A stretch of DNA of 6,918 nt from CAYMJK01 sp043101635 (GTDB lineage: Bacteria > Planctomycetota > Phycisphaerae > Phycisphaerales > UBA1924): assembly GCA_043101635.1 (NCBI GenBank), contig JBICIE010000076.1:1-6918 (forward strand). The letters are read 5' to 3'. A program made the position numbers and the translations under genes. Within the stretch, counting starts at the first letter, position 1, and every line of letters starts with the position of its first letter. Shown here one piece after another: positions 6,132-6,918 of this stretch. The notes below the pieces were generated by a model that had not been told where the DNA came from, did not search any database, and saw only the letters and a list, made by a program, of their open reading frames with translations.

Positions 6132-6918
6132 TCAGCCCGCGAGCGGGCGCATGTCGTTGAAGAGCCACCGGATCCAGCGATTCGCCACGGCGGCGACCGC
6201 AACACACGTCTTCTTGCCGGCAGCGCGGAGCCGTGCGGCCATCGCCGCCCATCGCGACGAGTGTCTGATCAACCGGTGGGCGGCCTCGATCAGGATGGCG
6301 CGCAGCATCGGGCTGCCGGCCTTGATGATGCCCGCCTGGGCCTGACGATCCCCACTGGAGACATTGCGCGGGCTCAGCCCACAGAAGCGAGCCAGTTGCT
6401 TGCCGGTGCGGAACCGATCGAAGCGGCCGATCTCAGCCCGGATGACCCAGGCGGTGACCTCGCCGATACCGGGCATGGCCATCAGTCGTTCGCACATGCT
6501 GTCTGCGCGGGTCGCTTCGCGAAGCCGGGCCTCCACCGCACGAATACGCGCTTCGAGGTACGCCAGATGGGCCAGTCCTTCCTGGATTACCCACCTGCTG
6601 TGCTCCCCGATGGTCTGGATCGAAGCGGCCCACTGGATCCATGCCTTGGTCCAACGGCGCACGCCCGGCGGGGCGGGAACACGGTGCTGGCGCAGGACAG
6701 CGCCGATCCGCTGCTTGGTCGATCTTCGGTCACGGGTGAACGCGTCGCGGTGACGAACGAGCTGGCGAAGTTCCCGAATGCACTCGGGCGCGAGCCAGAC
6801 CCTCGGCACCCCCCACGGAGTGGGGGGGTACCCAGAGGCTGGATTCAGGAAGACCCCCCACGGAGTGGGGGGGTACCCGAAGGCTGGATTCAGGAAGACC
6901 CCCCACGGAGTGGTGGGG
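6132..6918 (-). CDS. IS110-family transposase, C-terminal part; 5' end outside the window
   Basis: DNA recombinase of an IS110-type insertion sequence. Counting residues from the GTG at 6809-6807, a linker resembling the IS110 middle region comes first (PRVWLAPECIRELRQLVRHR, 2-21), then a coiled-coil-like helix (about 80-105). The Transposase_20 domain follows: LMAMPGIGEVTAWVIRAEIG (109-128), LARFCGLSPRNVSSGDRQ (139-156) and AGIIKAGSPMLRAILIEAAH (159-178). Ser152 in SSG matches the conserved catalytic serine position. The N-terminal DEDD (RuvC-like) domain is not in the window. The GTG has no good Shine-Dalgarno, and the frame is open from it to the right edge through the 45-bp repeats, so the gene more likely starts outside. 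Whether it is intact or a disrupted remnant cannot be settled here. It is convergent with mutY. Confidence 0.85.
   Translation of the reverse strand, partial: PTTPWGVFLNPAFGYPPTPWGVFLNPASGYPPTPWGVPRVWLAPECIRELRQLVRHRDAFTRDRRSTKQRIGAVLRQHRVPAPPGVRRWTKAWIQWAASIQTIGEHSRWVIQEGLAHLAYLEARIRAVEARLREATRADSMCERLMAMPGIGEVTAWVIRAEIGRFDRFRTGKQLARFCGLSPRNVSSGDRQAQAGIIKAGSPMLRAILIEAAHRLIRHSSRWAAMAARLRAAGKKTCVAVAAVANRWIRWLFNDMRPLAG
6132..6918 (-). mobile_element. Part of an IS110-family insertion sequence, ends undetermined
   Basis: Called from the transposase only. IS110 elements usually lack terminal inverted repeats and do not always make target duplications, so the left end cannot be placed by eye. The composition change near 5930-5945 is the best guess. 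The right end lies outside the window. IS110 elements encode their guide (bridge) RNA in a non-coding end; the 5945-6131 flank could contain one only if this is an IS1111-type element. Confidence 0.6.
6809..6918. repeat. 45-bp tandem repeat with a strong GC hairpin, in frame with the transposase
   Basis: Two full units (6809-6853, 6854-6898) and a 20-nt partial third (6899-6918, at the window edge) repeat with an exact 45-bp period. Units 1 and 2 differ only in a three-base patch (aga against gaa). Each begins with CCCCCCAC-GGA-GTGGGGGG, an 8-bp stem with a 3-nt loop; the third copy has one changed base in its right arm. On the minus strand 45 bp equals 15 codons reading PPTPWGVFLNPASGY (Phe replaces Ser in the other unit), and no stop interrupts the transposase frame. 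The array may continue beyond the window. Confidence 0.93.

Noticed and set aside
6135..6148. GCCCGC-GA-GCGGGC hairpin at the transposase stop as a terminator
   Set aside because: It is a perfect 6-bp stem, but it lies within the last codons and has no T run after it on the minus strand.
6809..6918. CRISPR array reading of the 45-bp repeats
   Set aside because: The units are directly contiguous and almost identical over their whole length, so there are no variable spacers.

Overview
The window is high-GC bacterial DNA, about two thirds G+C by eye. It carries conserved housekeeping genes on the left, a repeat-rich non-coding stretch, and a piece of an insertion sequence on the right. The AtpA and MutY sequence styles, the stand-alone Nfu N-terminal domain protein and the palindromic repeats suggest Planctomycetota, possibly Phycisphaerae. 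This is inference without a database search.

Layout. Positions 31-3736 (minus strand) hold a co-directional block read right to left: cdaA (membrane diadenylate cyclase), cdaR/ybbR (YbbR-domain regulator, GTGA overlap with cdaA), a 179-bp gap with several inverted repeats, then atpA (F1 ATP synthase alpha subunit). Starts are TTG (cdaA), GTG (cdaR) and GTG (atpA). An 82-bp divergent gap (3737-3818) separates cdaA from a plus-strand pair: a small stand-alone Nfu N-terminal domain protein (3819-4088) and mutY (4085-5260, again a GTGA overlap). Positions 5261-6131 contain no convincing gene. They hold a G-quadruplex candidate and two clusters of hairpin-forming repeats. Positions 6132-6918 (minus strand) carry the C-terminal catalytic half of an IS110-family transposase. 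Its reading frame stays open through a 45-bp tandem palindromic repeat and runs off the right edge.

How the genes relate. CdaA makes c-di-AMP and CdaR is its usual extracytoplasmic regulator, so these two form one module. It sits directly upstream of atpA, which here is not preceded by the usual atpH. The Nfu_N protein and MutY are translationally coupled. MutY is an iron-sulfur enzyme, so a link to a possible Fe-S carrier is attractive but unproven.

Most notable points: (1) the 45-bp palindromic repeat equals 15 codons and keeps the transposase frame open just before the IS110 linker region; (2) the normally invariant DGA motif of CdaA reads DLA; (3) three evenly arranged hairpins lie downstream of mutY, the outer two sharing a TTCAGG core; (4) a c-di-AMP module abuts atpA. 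I found no complete new defence or mobile system. The right end may be an assembly break in a repeat.
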